From assembly GCF_000742135.1 (NCBI RefSeq), contig NZ_KN046818.1:1240841-1304840 (forward strand): a stretch of DNA of 64,000 nt. The letters run 5' to 3'. Both the position numbers and the translations under genes were made by a program. The notes under the pieces were generated by a model. That model had not been told where the DNA came from and did not search any database. It saw only the letters and a program-made list of their open reading frames with translations. Origin of the DNA: Klebsiella pneumoniae (lineage in GTDB: Bacteria > Pseudomonadota > Gammaproteobacteria > Enterobacterales > Enterobacteriaceae). Below, piece by piece: positions 1 to 8,595 of this stretch (positions within the stretch are counted from its first letter, which is position 1; every line of letters starts with the position of its first letter).

Positions 1-1
1 C

Positions 2-1180
2 GGGGAGAATGCGGTGGACAGCGTTATCCCGGTGGCGCGGCTGTCCGATATGCTGCTGCACCCGGGAGAAACCTATGAGTTCGACGGTCAGCAGCGGCGC
101 TATCCCGATATCCGTTTAGTCTACTGGGCGGGAGGCAATGCGTTTCATCATCATCAGGATCTCAACCGACTGTGCGAGGCCTGGCGCCGCCCGGAGACGG
201 TGGTGGTGCATGAGCAGTACTGGACCGCGCAGGCCAAATTCTCCGATATCGTTCTGCCGGCCACCACCTCGCTGGAGCGAGAGGATATCGGCAGCGGCGG
301 TCACGACGGGTTTATGATCGCCATGAGCGCGCAGATCCCGCCGGTGGGCGAAGCGCGTGACGATTACGCCATTTTCTGCGATCTGGCCGGGCGGCTGGGC
401 TTCGGGGAAGCGTTCAGCGAAGGGCGTGACGCCGGGCAGTGGCTACGTCATCTCTATGAGGAGTCAAGACCGCGGGCGCAGGAGGAAGGTATTGCGCTGC
501 CCTCGTTCGATGACTTCTGGCAGCAAGGGGTGCTGGAATACAGCGCGCCGGAGCGGCCGCAAATTTTTCTCGCCGATTTTCGCGCCGATCCGCAGCGCTA
601 TCCGCTTTCCACGCCCTCCGGCAAAATTGAACTCTTTTCCGCCACCGTCGCCGGGTTTGGCTATCGCGAATGTCCTGGCCATCCGTGGTGGGATGAACAG
701 GAGGCCGCCCGCCAGCGGCAGGAGGCGGCGCGTTGGCCGCTTCATCTGCTCTCCAGCCAGCCGCGCGCCCGCCTGCACAGTCAGTACGACCACGGCAGCG
801 TCAGCCGGGCGACGAAAATTCAGGGACGCGAGCCGCTGTGGATGCATCCGAGCGATGCGCAGGCAAGGGATATCCGCGAAGGCAGCGTGGTGAAAGTCTA
901 TAACGACCGTGGGGCGATTCTGGCGGGGGTGCACCTGAGCGAGCAGATTTTGCCCGGCGTGGTACAGATGTCCACCGGCGCCTGGTATGACCCGCTGGAT
1001 CCGAAGGAAGAACGGTCGCTCGATAAGCACGGTAATCCCAACGTATTAACCGAGGATCGCGGCAGTTCGCGCCTGGGGCAGGGCTGTAGCGCCCAGAGTT
1101 GTTGGGTGGAGATCGCCCCGTGGCGTGAGGAACTGCCGCCGATCACTGCCTTTGATCCGCCGAAGTTTATTGAAGTTTAG
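2..1180 (+). CDS. Molybdopterin-dependent S/N-oxide reductase, C-terminal part (5' end outside window)
   Basis: The frame is open from base 2, so the gene begins before the window; 392 C-terminal residues are visible. The protein belongs to the DMSO reductase superfamily (BisC/TorA/DmsA type), whose members use a bis-MGD molybdenum cofactor to reduce sulfoxides or N-oxides. Seen here: the GGNAFHHHQD stretch, DIVLPATTSLERED, the TPSGKIELFS block and the C-terminal MopB cofactor-binding domain (about residues 240-392) with SQPRARLHSQYDHGS. The visible part has no iron-sulfur cysteines or membrane segments. The N-terminus, which would show a Tat signal and the Mo ligand, is not available, so substrate and location cannot be assigned. 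The next gene, mtnD, is convergent. Confidence 0.85.
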   Translation, partial: GENAVDSVIPVARLSDMLLHPGETYEFDGQQRRYPDIRLVYWAGGNAFHHHQDLNRLCEAWRRPETVVVHEQYWTAQAKFSDIVLPATTSLEREDIGSGGHDGFMIAMSAQIPPVGEARDDYAIFCDLAGRLGFGEAFSEGRDAGQWLRHLYEESRPRAQEEGIALPSFDDFWQQGVLEYSAPERPQIFLADFRADPQRYPLSTPSGKIELFSATVAGFGYRECPGHPWWDEQEAARQRQEAARWPLHLLSSQPRARLHSQYDHGSVSRATKIQGREPLWMHPSDAQARDIREGSVVKVYNDRGAILAGVHLSEQILPGVVQMSTGAWYDPLDPKEERSLDKHGNPNVLTEDRGSSRLGQGCSAQSCWVEIAPWREELPPITAFDPPKFIEV

Positions 1181-1195
1181 GCGTTGGCGCTCGCC

Positions 1196-1248
1196 GGCGG
1201 CGGGGCGGGTAGCCCGGAGAAGGCGCGGTATGCGCCGCCTCCGGCAAA
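1196..1248. repeat. REP-like palindrome
   Basis: An imperfect GC-rich inverted repeat (arms about 1212-1226 and 1232-1245) lies between the convergent reductase and mtnD genes. It resembles enterobacterial REP units. It may help end both transcripts, but there is no T-run. Confidence 0.5.
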
Positions 1249-1287
1249 GCCCGCGCCTGGCGGTTTAAGACTGACGATAGTTTGACG

Positions 1288-1830
1288 TTACGCCAGCCGC
1301 GGGTAGGCGCTGGCGATATCGTCGCCGGTAAACTGAGCGATCCAGCCTTCCGGGTTATCAAAAATGCGAATGGCGGTGAAGTTCGGTTCTGAACCCATAT
1401 CAAACCAGTGCGGGGTGTGGGCGGGAACCGAAATCAGATCGTTCTTTTCGCACAGCACCTGGAACACCTCGTCGCCAATGTGCAGGCAAAACAGGCCAGC
1501 GCCCTCGACAAAAAACCGGACCTCGTCTTCGCCATGGGTGTGCTCGTTCAGGAACTTTTCCCGCAGCGCCTCTTTTTGCGGATTATCGGCGCGCAGGCTG
1601 ATGACGTCCCAGCTCTGGTAGCCCTTTTCGGCGACCAGTTTATCAATCGCATGCTGATAGGCGGCAATCACCGTTTCCGGGCTGGGATTTGCCCCGAGGT
1701 CGCGGTCGGCCTGCCAGCGCTCGAAACGGACGCCTTTGGCGTTAAGTTGATCCTGAATCGCTTTGGCGTCGGTGCTGTGCCAGACCGGCGTTTGCGGATC
1801 GGTCACGGAAAAAAGAGTTAATGCGCTCAT
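1288..1830 (-). CDS. mtnD: Acireductone dioxygenase (ARD)
   Basis: This 180-residue cupin of the methionine salvage pathway oxidises acireductone. The Fe form yields 2-keto-4-methylthiobutyrate plus formate; the Ni form yields methylthiopropionate, formate and CO. The metal ligands are visible as H97, H99, E103 and H141, in NEHTHGEDE and PAHTPHW. Without the initiator Met they correspond to H96, H98, E102 and H140 of the well-studied Klebsiella ARD. Its ATG overlaps the mtnC stop (ATGA), indicating coupled translation. Its keto-acid product is the substrate of MtnE, encoded divergently nearby. Confidence 0.96.
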   Translation of the reverse strand: MSALTLFSVTDPQTPVWHSTDAKAIQDQLNAKGVRFERWQADRDLGANPSPETVIAAYQHAIDKLVAEKGYQSWDVISLRADNPQKEALREKFLNEHTHGEDEVRFFVEGAGLFCLHIGDEVFQVLCEKNDLISVPAHTPHWFDMGSEPNFTAIRIFDNPEGWIAQFTGDDIASAYPRLA

Positions 1831-2516
1831 GCTGGGATCTGCTCCGGATGAATGTCGTCAAAACGCTGAACCTGAGGATGGTGGCTCGCCGGGTCGCGGT
1901 CGCCGCGAACCAGCTGCACAGTGCGCAAACCCGCGGCCTCGGCGGCATCAAGTTCCTGATGGATATCCGACAGGAACAGGATGGTGCCAGGGGCATGGCC
2001 CAGGTGTTCAGCAATGTTACGGTAGGACTGCACCTCACGTTTGGCGCCTACCAGGGTATCGAAATAGCCCGTGAACAGATGAGTAATATCACCTTCATCG
2101 CTGTAGCCAAATAACAATTTCTGCGCAGCCACCGAGCCTGAGGAATATACATACAGATCAATACCCTGCGCTTTCCATTGCTCCAGCGCCGGCAGTACGT
2201 CCGGGTAGAGATGGCCGGTAAAGTCGCCGTTGAGATAGCCGTCGCGCCAGATGATCCCCTGCAGCGCCTTCAGCGCCGTGGATTTACGGTCTTCATCCAT
2301 AAAGGTGAAGAGGGTAGTGATAAGGTCGGCGGTGCTGGCGGCGGGGGCGTCTGTTTCGCGGCGCAGGTTGTCGAGAATGGTTTTGACCGGTTCAGCGTGC
2401 TGCTGAGCGGTCACAAAGCCGGCCAGTCGTTCGCGGGCGTAGGGGAACAGCACGTTATGCACGAAGCGGATATCGCTGGTGGTGCCTTCTATGTCGGTCA
2501 CGATGGCGCGGATCAT
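1827..2516 (-). CDS. mtnC: Enolase-phosphatase E1
   Basis: This 229-residue HAD-superfamily enzyme enolises 2,3-diketo-5-methylthiopentyl-1-phosphate and then dephosphorylates it to acireductone, the substrate of MtnD. The N-terminal [12 protein letters not shown] carries the HAD nucleophile Asp. YSSGSVAAQ (motif II) and [12 protein letters not shown] (motif III) follow. I chose the ATG at 2516, which places the DxE motif at the usual position; the frame runs open further upstream to 2585 but that stretch looks like promoter region. It forms an operon with mtnD. mtnB, mtnK and mtnA, also needed for the pathway, are not in the window. Confidence 0.95.
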   Translation of the reverse strand: MIRAIVTDIEGTTSDIRFVHNVLFPYARERLAGFVTAQQHAEPVKTILDNLRRETDAPAASTADLITTLFTFMDEDRKSTALKALQGIIWRDGYLNGDFTGHLYPDVLPALEQWKAQGIDLYVYSSGSVAAQKLLFGYSDEGDITHLFTGYFDTLVGAKREVQSYRNIAEHLGHAPGTILFLSDIHQELDAAEAAGLRTVQLVRGDRDPASHHPQVQRFDDIHPEQIPA

Positions 2517-2559
2517 GGTTTCTCCAGAGTGGGCGTAGCGTGGAATAACATTAGCATTT

Positions 2560-2575
2560 AGACGTCTAAGCGTCT
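2560..2575. promoter_or_regulatory. MetJ operator (two tandem met boxes)
   Basis: AGACGTCT, a perfect met box, is followed directly by AAGCGTCT (6 of 8). MetJ dimers bind tandem 8-bp met boxes cooperatively with S-adenosylmethionine as corepressor. The site sits between divergent mtnC and mtnE and abuts the predicted mtnE -35, so it could repress both. Confidence 0.75.
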
Positions 2576-2578
2576 TGA

Positions 2579-2606
2579 TTGCCAAATATTAACATCGTGT
2601 TATAGT
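2579..2606 (+). promoter_or_regulatory. Predicted sigma-70 promoter of mtnE
   Basis: TTGCCA (2579-2584) and TATAGT (2601-2606) are separated by 16 bp and lie 37 bp before the mtnE start. The met boxes end 3 bp before the -35, consistent with repression by MetJ. Confidence 0.5.
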
Positions 2607-2642
2607 GGCTTCAACAACAGCATTACAATCGGTATAAAAAGA

Positions 2643-3803
2643 ATGAACAATAACCCCTTGATTCCAGAGAGTAAACTTCCTGCGCTCGGCACCACGATTT
2701 TTACCCAGATGAGCGCCCTGGCCCAGCAGCATCAGGCCATAAACCTGTCCCAAGGCTTTCCCGATTTTGACGGCCCGCGCTATCTGCAGGAGCGTCTGGC
2801 GTACCACGTGGCGCAGGGGGCGAATCAGTACGCCCCGATGACCGGCGTGCCGGCGCTGCGCGAGGCGATCGCCGGGAAGACGGCGGAGCTGTATGGTTAC
2901 CAGCCCGACGTTAACAGCGAGATCACGGTCACCGCCGGCGCGACGGAGGCCCTGTATGCGGCGATCACCGCCCTGGTGCGCCGCGGCGACGAGGTGATCT
3001 GTTTCGATCCCAGCTATGACAGCTACGCCCCCGCGGTGGCGCTGGCCGGCGGCGAGTTACGTCGTATTGCGCTGCAGCCGCCGCATTTTCGCGTCGACTG
3101 GCGGCAATTTGCCGCCGCCCTGAGCGAGAAAACCCGGCTGGTGATCCTCAACACCCCGCACAACCCTTCGGCCACCGTCTGGCAGCGCGAGGATTTTGCC
3201 GCCCTGTGGCAGGCGATCGCCGAACGCGAGATCTATGTCCTGAGCGATGAAGTCTATGAGCATATCTGCTTTGCTGAGGGCGGCCACGCCAGCGTGCTGG
3301 CGCATCCCCAGCTGCGCGAGCGGGCGGTGACGGTCTCCTCGTTTGGCAAAACGTTTCATATGACCGGCTGGAAGGTCGGCTACTGCGTGGCCCCGGCGGC
3401 CATCAGCGCCGAACTGCGCAAGGTGCACCAGTATCTGACCTTCTCGGTGAATACCCCGGCGCAGCTGGCGATCGCCGACATGCTGCGCGAAGCGCCGGAG
3501 CATTATCGTGAGCTGCCGGCGTTTTATCGGGAACGTCGCGATCTGTTTATTGAAGCGCTGCGTCCCAGCCGGCTGGAAATCCTGCCCTGTGAAGGGACCT
3601 ATTTCCTGCTGGCGGACTACAGCGCCATCTCCGATCTTGACGATGTCAGCTTCTGCCGCTGGTTGACCACTGAGATCGGCGTGGCGGCGATCCCGCTCTC
3701 CGTCTTCTGCGCCGATCCGTTCCCGCACAAGCTGATCCGCTTGTGCTTCGCCAAACAGCCGGCGACTCTGCTGGCTGCGGCGGCGCGTTTGTGCCAGCTG
3801 TAG
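2643..3803 (+). CDS. mtnE (ybdL): Methionine aminotransferase (PLP-dependent, class I)
   Basis: This 386-residue fold-type I aminotransferase is the counterpart of E. coli YbdL, which prefers methionine. In methionine salvage it transaminates 2-keto-4-methylthiobutyrate to methionine, the last step after MtnC and MtnD. PLP contacts are visible: the NTPHNPS segment (N174), SDEVYEH (D202, Y205) and the Schiff-base lysine K236 in SSFGKTFHMTGW. The RLCF near residue 364 supplies the carboxylate-binding Arg. Its stop codon directly abuts that of convergent ybdM (no spacer). Confidence 0.94.
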   Translation: MNNNPLIPESKLPALGTTIFTQMSALAQQHQAINLSQGFPDFDGPRYLQERLAYHVAQGANQYAPMTGVPALREAIAGKTAELYGYQPDVNSEITVTAGATEALYAAITALVRRGDEVICFDPSYDSYAPAVALAGGELRRIALQPPHFRVDWRQFAAALSEKTRLVILNTPHNPSATVWQREDFAALWQAIAEREIYVLSDEVYEHICFAEGGHASVLAHPQLRERAVTVSSFGKTFHMTGWKVGYCVAPAAISAELRKVHQYLTFSVNTPAQLAIADMLREAPEHYRELPAFYRERRDLFIEALRPSRLEILPCEGTYFLLADYSAISDLDDVSFCRWLTTEIGVAAIPLSVFCADPFPHKLIRLCFAKQPATLLAAAARLCQL

Positions 3804-4430
3804 TTACTTAATCGTCCACGCCTGGGAGAACTGGCGGCCGGCGAACATCTCTGTCAGGCCGCTAATTTGCTTCAGACGCAGCACTTCATCGGCATCCATC
3901 CCCAGCTCTTTGCCGATTTTCTGCGGCGTCCAGCCGAGCCGGGTCAGCTCGCGGACGATCTCTGACATGGCGTGGATTTGGTGGCGACCGCGCGCCCGGT
4001 TATGGCGTATGGTCGCTGCCATCAGCCCGTCACGCGAGGCAGCATCACTCGTCAGGCAGGTCACCGGCAAATAGCCTTTTAGCGTTTTTTTCAGCACGGC
4101 TTTGCTGCAGGCCAGCTCATGGCGGTGAAAACCATCGACAATCGTATACGCCTGTGGGCCTTGCTGGATGACGACGACCGGCTGGGTAAAGCCGTCGGCC
4201 TCCAGCGACGTTTGCAGCAGACGCTTCTCCGGCGGCGCCACGTTATTCGGGTTGTAGTCGTTGGGGGCGATCAGCTCCTGTTTGACCCACAGCACGCAGT
4301 CGACGGGCTGCGAGCGGAAGGGGCTGTAGTGGTGGAGCACCTGGCGAAACGCGTTGATAGCCTCAATGCGCGCCTCGTCATCCAGCTTTTGCAGGTAAGC
4401 TTCCAGCGCCTGCGTCAGTTGTTGTTGCAT
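3804..4430 (-). CDS. ybdM: ParB/sulfiredoxin-like protein YbdM (IbrB-like)
   Basis: This 208-residue protein has a ParB N-terminal-like domain in the middle (VDGFHRHELA about residues 95-105) and a C-terminal helix-turn-helix-like stretch (KIGKELGMDADEVLRLKQ). The start at 4430 is preceded by GGGGGA at good spacing; the alternative ATG at 4442 has no ribosome binding site. It overlaps the end of ybdN by 16 bp, so the two are translated together. E. coli IbrB, which acts with the PAPS-reductase-like IbrA to activate immunoglobulin-binding eib genes, is of this type. The biochemical role of YbdM is not established. Confidence 0.85.
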   Translation of the reverse strand: MQQQLTQALEAYLQKLDDEARIEAINAFRQVLHHYSPFRSQPVDCVLWVKQELIAPNDYNPNNVAPPEKRLLQTSLEADGFTQPVVVIQQGPQAYTIVDGFHRHELACSKAVLKKTLKGYLPVTCLTSDAASRDGLMAATIRHNRARGRHQIHAMSEIVRELTRLGWTPQKIGKELGMDADEVLRLKQISGLTEMFAGRQFSQAWTIK

Positions 4431-5638
4431 AAAATCCCCCATTGTTGGCGATGTTTTTCCATGCGTTTACGGTAGCGCTGATAGTGGCTGCTTTTGGTTG
4501 GGCTAAACGAAAGCTGACGGCACCAGTAATCGTTATTGAGCAGTACTTTACAGACTCGCCGCCAGGATGGGATATCTTTGGTGCCAATGTCCGCAGGTTG
4601 GGTATCCGGAATATCCTCCATACCTTTTTTCTGGTACCAGCGCAGGTAGACGGCGATTTTATTGCGGTAGTGCTCGGCGGTAGTTTCCGGCATGCTGTCG
4701 AGCAGGAACAGGGCGTAGCTTTTCCACGTCAGGTGGTCGGGCTTGTCGATTTTCCGATGACCGTAGAACTGATTATCATGCCCGGCATAGACCCCGCCGC
4801 TGTGCGCGCCGCTCACTCGCTGGCACATCGCGGCCCAGCGCTCAGGTTCCAGCACGTGATACAGCCACAGCCCCTGGCGCTGCTCGGGACCAAACGGTTC
4901 GCAAATGCGCATATAGCGCAGCGGCACCCCGGCCTGATACATCAGATCGTACAACGGGTTATAGGGCTCGCCGCTTTTGGCAAACCAGGTCCAGATATCG
5001 GCGGTTTTCCAGTCATAGAGCGGGTAGATGTACCAGGCATGGCCGCCCGGCGCTGAAGTGGTCCATGGTTTATCGTCGGCGAAGCGCTGTTTACGCTGTG
5101 AAGAAATCGTCATAAAGCGATTTAGCGATTCGTCGGCGCGAATGCCCACCAGCACGGCGGCGGGACGACGCTGCGAAAACCACTCGGCGAAGTGGCTGAC
5201 GAAGGCTTCAAAGCTCATTCCGGGTTGATAAAATGAAAAATAGCCCGGGTGGGTAATGGCCCAGGGCGGCGGCTGGCGTACCCACTCGGTTCCGGGCTCC
5301 CAGCATTGCCATTGCGGCTTATACTGCGTCAGGGCATTTTGGGTGGCGAGCGGCAGGGCGACCCAGTAAAAGGTTTCGATGACATCCGCATACAGCGCAC
5401 GCAGTTTTTCACAGTGGGCGATGGTGCAGGAGAACTGCGCTTCCCAGTCAATAAACAACACGCAGATTTTTTTCCCCTGTAACCGCGCCGCCTGGGCGGT
5501 TAAATGCAGCATAACGGTGGAGTCTTTTCCCCCGGAAAAAGAGACACAGATGCGCGAAAAATTATCCATGACCCACTGGATCCGCTGCTCAGTTGCTTGC
5601 AGCACCGATTCCGGTAAGGGATATTTAATAAACGACAT
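4415..5638 (-). CDS. ybdN: PAPS reductase-like ATPase family protein YbdN (IbrA-like)
   Basis: This 407-residue protein belongs to the N-type ATP pyrophosphatase/PAPS reductase superfamily. The PP-loop SGGKDST is at residues 35-41, and a DUF3440-type extension fills the C-terminal half. Several Cys and aromatic clusters follow, but the C-terminal catalytic cysteine motif of true PAPS reductases is not obvious, so sulfonucleotide reduction should not be assumed. I chose the start at 5638 because AAGGA lies 9 bp upstream; the in-frame ATG at 5644 is too close to it. It forms an overlapping operon with ybdM and resembles IbrA of E. coli. Confidence 0.85.
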   Translation of the reverse strand: MSFIKYPLPESVLQATEQRIQWVMDNFSRICVSFSGGKDSTVMLHLTAQAARLQGKKICVLFIDWEAQFSCTIAHCEKLRALYADVIETFYWVALPLATQNALTQYKPQWQCWEPGTEWVRQPPPWAITHPGYFSFYQPGMSFEAFVSHFAEWFSQRRPAAVLVGIRADESLNRFMTISSQRKQRFADDKPWTTSAPGGHAWYIYPLYDWKTADIWTWFAKSGEPYNPLYDLMYQAGVPLRYMRICEPFGPEQRQGLWLYHVLEPERWAAMCQRVSGAHSGGVYAGHDNQFYGHRKIDKPDHLTWKSYALFLLDSMPETTAEHYRNKIAVYLRWYQKKGMEDIPDTQPADIGTKDIPSWRRVCKVLLNNDYWCRQLSFSPTKSSHYQRYRKRMEKHRQQWGILCNNN

Positions 5639-5748
5639 GACCATTAATCCTTTAATAGTAGAAAATTCCCGTTAGCTCAGTATAAACGATGAGGGGTAGG
5701 AAATTAATGGTCGATTATTGTTTCTGGCAGCGGGGGAACAGAAGGGCG

Positions 5749-6681
5749 TTATTCGCTGTGATTAAATTGGGGCTGTGATGCCTCTCGATCATTCATTAAT
5801 ATGGTGATTAATTCAGTTAAAAAATGATTTTGCGAAGATGCATGGTGGTAATTAATGTAGATCGTGATATCCGGAAAAAGATTATCTATGTTGATGGCGT
5901 GAAGTTGCATAGTGGGTGAGATAAAGTCATATAAATAGGAAGGCAAAAAGCCAATTAAGTCGGTTTTATTAATCATGTTAAGAATGGTCATAAAAGAGTC
6001 GCTGCGAAAGGCAATATTGCGCGGATTCAGCCAGGCGATGCTGCTTTGCTGCACGCGCTGAATAACGGGATCGTTGGTAATATAGTGAGTGAAAAACTCC
6101 TGTGCCAGTGACTCTACCGAGGTAAGCGTTTCGCGTCGCGGATGGCCCGCCCGGCAAACCGCCAGCGTCTGCACCGTCTGATAGGGCTGACAGATCGTGG
6201 CGCGGTTGGTAATGGGCATGCGGGTGAACACCAGGTCCGCCTGGCGATACGCCAGCAGCTCCTCAGCCGATTCGGTGGTGGTCAGGTTATGGTGCTCAAT
6301 TTGCAAGTTCGCCTGATGACAGAGCTGGTTAATCATAACGTGGCTATTGACTGAACAGAACAGCGGGGGGCCATATATCACAATACGTTTACGCAGTTCT
6401 GAGCGATTATTAAGATTGATGGTTTTTTCCAGCTGCTCCAGATTTTGCTGTAGATGATAATGAAGATTGACGCAGGCGGTGGTGGGCGTCATTCCTTTGC
6501 CAACACGAACAAATAGCGGATCGTTTAACTGCTGGCGCAGACGCTGCAACGACTGACTCACCGCTGAGGGGGTGATAAATAACATCGCCGCCGCTTTGCT
6601 GATGCTCAAATGTTGATAGATACATTCGAAAATAACCAATAAATTCAAATCGAACTTTTTCAGATCGTAAAGATTTGCCAT
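5749..6681 (-). CDS. ybdO: LysR-type transcriptional regulator YbdO
   Basis: This 310-residue LysR-family protein has an N-terminal winged HTH (about residues 8-68, with ITPSAVSQSLQRLR as recognition region) followed by a periplasmic-binding-like effector domain. The gene is markedly more AT-rich than its neighbours, as is the upstream stretch to 6861. It corresponds by position to E. coli ybdO between ybdN and dsbG. It is related to YbeF, also in this window (both have DLNLL.IFE at the start and DPLF.R.G.G.TPT after the HTH). The inducer is not evident. Confidence 0.88.
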   Translation of the reverse strand: MANLYDLKKFDLNLLVIFECIYQHLSISKAAAMLFITPSAVSQSLQRLRQQLNDPLFVRVGKGMTPTTACVNLHYHLQQNLEQLEKTINLNNRSELRKRIVIYGPPLFCSVNSHVMINQLCHQANLQIEHHNLTTTESAEELLAYRQADLVFTRMPITNRATICQPYQTVQTLAVCRAGHPRRETLTSVESLAQEFFTHYITNDPVIQRVQQSSIAWLNPRNIAFRSDSFMTILNMINKTDLIGFLPSYLYDFISPTMQLHAINIDNLFPDITIYINYHHASSQNHFLTELITILMNDREASQPQFNHSE

Positions 6682-6861
6682 TAATGCAGTCCTGTTTATT
6701 ACCGGTGCGGATTATAATATTCCTAATGATAATGTTTTGTGGCTTAATATTTGCGGTGTGAATTTAATTATTGGCAAATACAGTTAAGTTCTGCTTAATA
6801 TATCTTATCGTCGACGGTGGCGCCAGCGGTCGCTTCCGCCAGGCGCCATTGCGGGATGGAA
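6682..6861. other. AT-rich ybdO promoter region / dsbG 3' flank
   Basis: No gene is seen. The half next to ybdO is very AT-rich, fitting a promoter open to H-NS-type silencing. Near 6815-6850 a GC-rich imperfect hairpin may end the dsbG transcript. Confidence 0.3.
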
Positions 6862-7611
6862 TTACTCTTTTTCACCCATCATAATATGCAGTTTCTCTTT
6901 ATCCGGTAGGCCGACCACCTGCTGCAGCATATTATCTTTATTCATATAATAAATCGCCGGCGTCACGTTGGCTCCCAGATCGTCCATCAGCTGCTGGTTG
7001 ACGTTGAGCATTTTCATTTTCTCCGGCGGAATTGCTTTCGGGATCGTCAGAGCCATTTTCCCATTCGATTGCTCGTAATCATGCCAGGTTTTCGCCGGAT
7101 CGCTGCTGGCGAGAATCGCCGCGGCGGTGGCCGGGCTCTCCGGCTTAATCACCCCCACCAGCAGAGTGCGGATCTGCACTTTACCGGCCTCTACCCAGGG
7201 GCGGGATTGCTGCCAGAACTGCTTGCAGTAGGGACAGAAGGGATCGGCAAAGATATACAGCACGATAGGGGCGTCCTTGCGACCATCCTGCAGCCAGTGG
7301 GCGCTGGCCATCTTCTTCCACATCTCTTGTCCCGCCGGGGTATAGAGTTCTTTCTGAAACAGCTGCTCGCTGAGGTTGCTGCCGTTCTCATCATACATAT
7401 AGCCGGAGATCGCGTGTTTACCATCCGGCGTTAGGTAGATGGCGACCCCCATGTCCTGGTATTTGCCCAGCCAGCCTTTCATTCCCCCCGGCGCCTCAAA
7501 GGGTTTTATAATGGTAATGCCCTGTTTTTCAATCGCTTTTACCGGAGCGGGGAGTTCCTCCGCATGGCTGCATAACGGCAAAAGGCTGAGTAACAGAAGA
7601 CGCTTTAACAT
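6862..7611 (-). CDS. dsbG: Periplasmic disulfide isomerase/sulfenic acid reductase DsbG
   Basis: This 249-residue secreted thioredoxin-fold protein has a signal peptide (about residues 1-17), an N-terminal dimerisation domain, a linker, and a thioredoxin domain with the active site CPYC at residues 126-129. A cis-Pro loop follows near NVTPAIYY. DsbG protects single periplasmic cysteines from over-oxidation and is kept reduced by DsbD. It is divergent from ahpC, and in E. coli both belong to the OxyR peroxide response. A CTAT-N7-ATAG motif sits about 50 bp before its start. Confidence 0.95.
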   Translation of the reverse strand: MLKRLLLLSLLPLCSHAEELPAPVKAIEKQGITIIKPFEAPGGMKGWLGKYQDMGVAIYLTPDGKHAISGYMYDENGSNLSEQLFQKELYTPAGQEMWKKMASAHWLQDGRKDAPIVLYIFADPFCPYCKQFWQQSRPWVEAGKVQIRTLLVGVIKPESPATAAAILASSDPAKTWHDYEQSNGKMALTIPKAIPPEKMKMLNVNQQLMDDLGANVTPAIYYMNKDNMLQQVVGLPDKEKLHIMMGEKE

Positions 7612-7659
7612 AAGTATTCCTTGTAAAATCAGCAGGAAAGGGCAAAACGATTGTCGAAC

Positions 7660-7674
7660 CTATCACAGTCATAG
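7660..7674. promoter_or_regulatory. Candidate OxyR half-motif upstream of dsbG
   Basis: CTAT-N7-ATAG matches the central part of the OxyR consensus (ATAG-N7-CTAT-N7-ATAG-N7-CTAT), but the two outer tetramers are poor. Its location upstream of dsbG in the dsbG-ahpC divergent region supports it. Confidence 0.4.
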
Positions 7675-7753
7675 GCAAGATCAGCAGAATGACGGATTGC
7701 CCTTTGCTGGCGTGGGTGATGTAATCTTGGATGCTGTTACATTAAGGTAATGT

Positions 7754-7846
7754 AGAGCGCAACACATAGCCAGTCTGACTGGCGCTGAACCTACCCTCGG
7801 GTATTTCAGGTAACGGGGCCGCCTGAAAGGTGGCCTTTTTACTTTT
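7754..7846 (+). ncRNA. Candidate small RNA or leader RNA with three stem-loops
   Basis: Three consecutive stem-loops lie on the + strand: CCAG/CTGG around 7770-7782; CTGAA..TACCC / GGGTA.TTCAG at 7785-7809; and an 8-bp stem at 7817-7835 followed by TTTTTACTTTT. The last is an intrinsic terminator. A weak promoter (TTGGAT at 7727, TAATGT at 7748, 15-bp spacer) precedes them. No ORF fits. It ends about 175 bp before ahpC, so it could be an independent sRNA or a terminated leader. I do not recognise it as a named RNA. Confidence 0.45.
7817..7846 (+). terminator. Intrinsic terminator upstream of ahpC
   Basis: GGCCGCCT pairs with AGGTGGCC (one G-U) around a GAA loop, followed by T5-AC-T4. It reads towards ahpC with no gene before it on this strand, so it must end a non-coding transcript. 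Confidence 0.65.
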
Positions 7847-8021
7847 GTCGCGGCAAATGATGCGAAAAACAGCGATTAGCGCTGAACGCGTCGACAGGTT
7901 CACAGAGTTGTCTTGTTCCGGTTGTTAGATAACGCTTATCGATTCGATAATGTAAACGCATTGGTCGGGTCAGGAAAAATTCGTTAACTTAGACCTCAAC
8001 GAAAACACGGAGGAAGTATAG

Positions 8022-8585
8022 ATGTCCTTAATTAACACCAAAATCAAACCGTTCAAAAACCAGGCATTCAAAAATGGTGAATTCATCGAAGTCACCGAGA
8101 AAGACACCGAAGGCCGCTGGAGCGTCTTCTTCTTCTATCCGGCTGACTTCACCTTCGTCTGCCCGACCGAACTGGGCGACGTGGCTGACCATTACGAAGA
8201 ACTGCAGAAGCTGGGCGTAGACGTTTACTCTGTGTCTACCGATACCCACTTCACCCACAAAGCGTGGCACAGCAGCTCTGAAACCATCGCCAAAATCAAA
8301 TATGCGATGATCGGCGACCCGACTGGCGCCCTGACCCGTAACTTCGACAACATGCGTGAAGATGAAGGTCTGGCTGACCGCGCTACCTTCGTCGTTGACC
8401 CGCAGGGTATCATCCAGGCGATCGAAGTTACCGCTGAAGGTATCGGCCGTGATGCGTCTGACCTGCTGCGCAAAATCAAAGCGGCGCAGTACGTTGCTTC
8501 TCACCCAGGCGAAGTCTGCCCGGCGAAATGGAAAGAAGGCGAAGCGACGCTGGCTCCTTCTTTAGATCTGGTTGGTAAGATCTAA
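8022..8585 (+). CDS. ahpC: Alkyl hydroperoxide peroxidase AhpC
   Basis: This 187-residue typical 2-Cys peroxiredoxin reduces H2O2, organic peroxides and peroxynitrite. The peroxidatic Cys47 is in TFVCPTE and the resolving Cys166 in EVCPAKW. It is regenerated by AhpF, encoded next. A strong ribosome binding site (GGAGG) precedes the ATG. The codon usage is that of a highly expressed gene. In E. coli it is induced by OxyR; the AT-rich stretch at 7925-7960 probably holds the promoter, but I could not align a full OxyR motif there. Confidence 0.98.
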   Translation: MSLINTKIKPFKNQAFKNGEFIEVTEKDTEGRWSVFFFYPADFTFVCPTELGDVADHYEELQKLGVDVYSVSTDTHFTHKAWHSSSETIAKIKYAMIGDPTGALTRNFDNMREDEGLADRATFVVDPQGIIQAIEVTAEGIGRDASDLLRKIKAAQYVASHPGEVCPAKWKEGEATLAPSLDLVGKI

Positions 8586-8595
8586 GTCTGTTTGT

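Noticed and set aside
7920-7960. Complete OxyR binding site at the ahpC promoter
   Set aside because: ATAA/ATCG-like tetramers occur but cannot be aligned with the 7-bp spacing of the consensus; control by OxyR is likely but not shown by sequence here.
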